Part shown: piece after piece, positions 60,774 through 64,000 of the stretch
Layout: every line of letters starts with the position of its first letter
Numbering within the stretch: position 1 is the first letter of the stretch
Assembly (NCBI GenBank): GCA_028641055.1
Contig: CM054057.1
Coordinates: forward strand, 332,784,482 to 332,848,481
Length of the DNA stretch: 64,000 nucleotides
Reading direction: 5' to 3'
Source of the DNA: Alopecurus myosuroides
Taxonomy: Eukaryota > Streptophyta > Magnoliopsida > Poales > Poaceae
Translations under genes and position numbers: made by a program
Notes under the pieces: model-generated
The model's database searches: none
Seen by the model: only the letters and a program-made list of their open reading frames with translations
Told to the model about the DNA's origin: nothing

Positions 60774-61090
60774 ATGCTGAAGTGCATGATGTACTCCTCG
60801 TCGTCCCAGTTGCGCACTTACAGCATGTCGGGATCTGCATTAGACACATCATCATACATTAGCGTTAGAAACAAGCTAAGATCAGACGAACCAGTCCAGC
60901 ACCTGGTTTTTATTTCGTGGACTGACATGTCAGCCGTTGGGGTGAGCGTACTCAGCCCACATCTTGTTCTGGTCTGCCCTCAATGTCATAATGAAAAACC
61001 AAAACGAGTGTCAGTTGCTTCGATGTCGCCAGTGGTTCTCCAGATGTTGCCATACGCGATACGCCACACTCCACTACGTTGGGTTCATGT
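60774..61090 (-). pseudogene. Alpha-galactosidase (GH27) gene fragment
   Basis: Minus-strand pieces spell the C-terminal half of a plant GH27 catalytic domain. They are 'VWRIAYGNIWRTTGDIEATD' (about 61070-61010), 'MTLRADQNKMWAEYAHPNG' (about 60990-60935), and 'DADPDML', a stop, then 'VRNWDDEEYIMHFSI' and a stop (about 60845-60776). In working enzymes the last piece reads like NDPDMLEVGNGGM...EEY..HFSIWA; here Glu and Trp codons have become stops. GH27 enzymes remove terminal alpha-galactose from oligosaccharides. The fragment has the same orientation as the Helitron end at 58973, so capture and decay is a reasonable explanation. Confidence 0.75.
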
Positions 61091-63263
61091 CGCTTCTGCT
61101 CAGTCACTGGCAAAGACACAAGAAATTAACTTAATGACACAAGAAATTAACTTAATGACACAAGAAATTGACTTATCAGGATCACAGTCACTCATGGTTC
61201 ATACAATGAAAAGACTAAAGAACCGGAAATTAAACGTTTCCAGGTAGTATGACATGAAAGAGATAGTTTACATGCATGTCAATGTTGAAAACTAAATACT
61301 CTAGACATTTTATAGGAGAAAAGAATATACCCGAAAAAATGCAGCCAGCTTTACTTTGTGTTCTTCTATTTCTGAACTGTCTTGTGTAACAAAAAAGTTA
61401 CACATGTTGCAATATAGCTCAAGGTTTAAAATAGTGGGCTAAGCCCTTCAGCAGCTGCCCTCTCTGGACTCTATAGCGGCGGCCAAGGTGATGCATGCAC
61501 ATTACACATAATGAGTAACATCTTGTTGTACACAAATGCATTAACTTTGCAGACGAGAGAAACAAATATTAACTCAATTCCTGCAATATAACAGACTCGG
61601 TAAAACAACAATACCAATTTGGAAAAAAAAGATTCATGAAGCCGAGGTAAGATCATCAGACAAGTAAAAACATAACAAATCACCAGCCAAGATTGAAAAC
61701 TGGTCAAAATATAATGAAAATTTCACCAGAATAAAGGACATAGCCTGATATCCAGGTCAATCTACTAAATTTTAAAACATTTGGCCGCCAAAAATGTTTC
61801 GACCTAACCTCATAATATTAGATGAAACTAAACATATGAGTAGAAAAGAAAGTCAGGTCCCTGACAAATGTATAGCTCAAGTGATATTATTCCATGTTCC
61901 CATCCTGTAGTTTGGATATAATTATTGACATGTCGAATATATTCTGACAAGCAATAATGGCATAAACATAGAGGAATATCATGTATTATCAAAAGAGAAA
62001 CATACCACAAAGAAATGAACAAATGGATTTTCTTTGCTCCCAAACTCATGAGAAGTTGAGGACGTGTCCATTATTGGTGCTAGAAATACATACTAATCAA
62101 GTAAAAGCTCTTACCCAGATGCCAATCATCAAGCATAAGAATATAAGATCAAGATTGCAGTGGAAGCAATAAGCAGTAGAACCTTTACTACTGCTCTCAC
62201 TATTCTGGCTCTGCCTTCAAGAAAAAGAGGACACATAATATGAGTATTTCGACAAGGTATTACTCTGACTCTGTGAGTGAGTGCTGAGAGTGAAACAACA
62301 GGATACACACACTATATACCTGATAAGTGCTATAGTGCAGTAGTATGTCTACATCAGATGCATAGGCCATAGCGCAAGAAGTAGTGCAGATATTCCAATT
62401 GTTATAGTAAGGCATGTCCAAGGGCATTTCAGAACACAAAGCAGCGCGTCTGCTGTTCTCGTAAAAAAGAACACATGTTAAGAGAAAAAAAAATACGAAT
62501 TGAGGATACACGAAAAAATATTTAATCTTTTCAAGAAGTACAAACACAAATTGAAGTATTTAAGCTCACAATAGTAAACAGAGAATTGTAGAAGTACTGA
62601 AAGCGCAAAATCAGAGAAACTAATGCCATGCCGACTAAGATTAAGAGCATAAAGCTTTGAAACAATAGTGACAATTTCCTTCTCCACATCACTACAAATA
62701 TATAAATTGATCATTCTATAATTCAATGGTTAGAATAAGAAAATAAGGAGCTCCGAAACTTAGTCTAAAGCGACACCTACAGTTCTTAGAACATCTGAAT
62801 ATATCTTACCGAATTATTGTTATGCAGGCTTCAGAGCTTAAGACCACTGTTTACAGAAGATATTCTTCTATAAAATGTATATATGCAGGCTTCAAGGCTT
62901 AAACCAGTGTTTAACATGAACTGCAAGTGCAAAACTGCAGACTCGTGTTTAAATGCCTGACGTTAGCTATATATAATTGTTTACAGAAGAAAGAACCAAC
63001 AGCCAGGTCTCTGAACAATGCAAAAAAGGAGGACGCCGGTTACCTTATCAGCGGATAGGAGGCAAATTAGGTACTTGAGGTGGTAGTGCGGCATCCCCGG
63101 TGTGGCCGCGCGACGGTACTGGAGGTGTCAGCTTGGTCCCAGAAGAGGATGGGGAGTGTTTCACCGGAAATCTTGGCGGCATGCCTAGTCGCGGACAAGA
63201 GCTCCTTCCCCACGTCCAGCCAAACCAGCATCGACTACGCCCTGGCCCTGGCCGTGCTGGTGG
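61091..63263. other. AT-rich DNA right of the GH27 fragment
   Basis: No gene is supported. 61133-61170 has a short tandem repeat (CACAAGAAATTAACTTAATGA, about 20 bp, in nearly three copies). 63030-63240 is GC-richer, with a minus-strand reading 'MLVWLDVGKELLSATRHAAK' of unknown identity that could be another captured exon. Confidence 0.4.
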
Positions 63264-64000
63264 CACTAGTAGGAAAATGCCATTCTATGGAGTGGATTCT
63301 GTGGCGCATCATGATCTGGTGCGCCACAGAAATATTATTTTGTGGCGCACGGCCATGGGTGCGCCACAGAAATACTCATTTTTGTGGCGCATGTAATATA
63401 TGTGCGCCACAGAAAGTGTGCGGGGCCCACCCCAATCATTGGGCTGGGTGTCAGAGACCATAGTTTTATGGCGCATCCTAACCCGTGCGCCATAGAGAGG
63501 GCAACTTCTGTGGCGCACTGTCCTGGTGCGCCACAGAAACACCATATTCTGTGGCGCATCTTACGCAATGCGCCACAGAATATGTTGTTTTCTGTGGCGC
63601 ACCAGGACAGTGCGCCACAGAATTATGCGCACTGTGCACATAAAGATGGCAGCCCCCTCTCTCTCCCCCCCCCCTCACTTCATTCCAAGTGGATGTTGCT
63701 CACTCGCCCCCCCTTTTCTTCACTCCATTTTTACACATTTATTTCTCCTTTTTAGGTAGGTGAACCTATTTATTCGATGTATAATTGTTGGTGAAGTTTC
63801 TTGTTGTTGGGGGGGCCTAATTACTTGCATCTATACTCCGGTCCCTCCCTCTCCTCGCTCTTTTCGCGTGTCGGTATCGAATCTACTAGGTGAGTATAGT
63901 TGGAGGTGCATATGTCTCGTGTGGCCATCGATCGATGTGTATGGGTGTTTGTCATGCATGTGCAGGTGGACCGATCGATTGTCGTGCGTGCGGGCGCGGC
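63264..64000. mobile_element. CACTA (En/Spm) transposon end, extends past the window
   Basis: Starts CACTAGTAGGAAAATGCC, a typical CACTA terminal inverted repeat start. It is followed by a dense series of inverted subterminal motifs (63298-63622). The opposite end and any transposase lie outside the window, so autonomy is unknown. Confidence 0.8.
63298..63622. repeat. Subterminal inverted-motif array of the CACTA element
   Basis: Seven inverted pairs of TGTGGCGCA...TGCGCCACA with 7-15 nt between arms. The fourth pair has a matched change on both arms (TATGGCGCA with TGCGCCATA). Pairs five and seven are reverse complements of each other. Subterminal repeats of this kind bind transposase in known CACTA elements. 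Confidence 0.88.

Noticed and set aside
60774..61247. A plus-strand open frame of 157 codons
   Set aside because: Its translation has no domain, while the opposite strand reads as GH27 pieces.
63298..63622. CRISPR-like array
   Set aside because: Short inverted arms with irregular spacing next to a CACTA terminus in a plant genome; typical transposon subterminal repeats.

Overview
The window is nuclear DNA of a grass, most likely a large-genome Pooideae (Triticeae or oat relatives). The reasons are dense nested LTR retrotransposons, Stowaway MITEs with TA target sites, LINEs, a CACTA end, a grass-type Helitron end, and one host gene with a typical grass aquaporin sequence. I see one clearly functional host gene, an SIP1-type aquaporin at 19375-26870 in three exons. 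Nearly everything else is mobile DNA or its remains.

Layout. 1-745: remnants of older elements. 746-17421: three about 4.9 kb LTRs alternating with two about 0.97 kb internal regions (LTR-int-LTR-int-LTR), bounded by one 5 bp target duplication (CACCT). The element lies on the minus strand, has an initiator-Met primer site, and keeps only scraps of a Gypsy (chromovirus-like) pol, so it is non-autonomous. 17422-19374: the rest of the interrupted target, a Stowaway MITE and the SIP1 upstream region. 19375-26870: SIP1; its 6.65 kb second intron holds a Stowaway MITE that was itself hit by a 4.5 kb minus-strand LINE with an open ORF2. 26871-27455: SIP1 downstream DNA with a cluster of perfect hairpins. 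27456-32422: a second, broken minus-strand LINE cut by the next LTR cluster.

32423-51182 is a composite. It runs from a complete family-A LTR and its internal region, through a chimeric LTR (family A joined to family B), to a family-B internal region and a family-B LTR. That last LTR contains a 4.5 kb family-A-related solo LTR with its own target duplication (AAAGA). The composite as a whole lacks matching target duplications: its left flank is LINE ORF1 and its right flank is an Athila-like gag. 51183-53451 is the 5' part of that Athila-like Gypsy element, sitting in the 3' LTR of a Copia element whose pol remains lie at 54023-56554. The Copia integrase was split by a plus-strand Gypsy element (LTR 56555-57410, gag to 58972), which is in turn cut by a Helitron 3' end at 58973. 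Right of that is AT-rich DNA with a decayed alpha-galactosidase (GH27) fragment, and from 63264 a CACTA transposon end that runs off the window.

The most interesting signal is a tRNA-like module (A box, about 33 nt, B box) on the sense strand of every LTR that reaches this region, across both families and despite divergence of the surrounding sequence. Many open frames in this window are antisense or low-complexity shadows inside LTRs and LINEs and are not annotated. Element names are given at clade level only, because no database search was possible.
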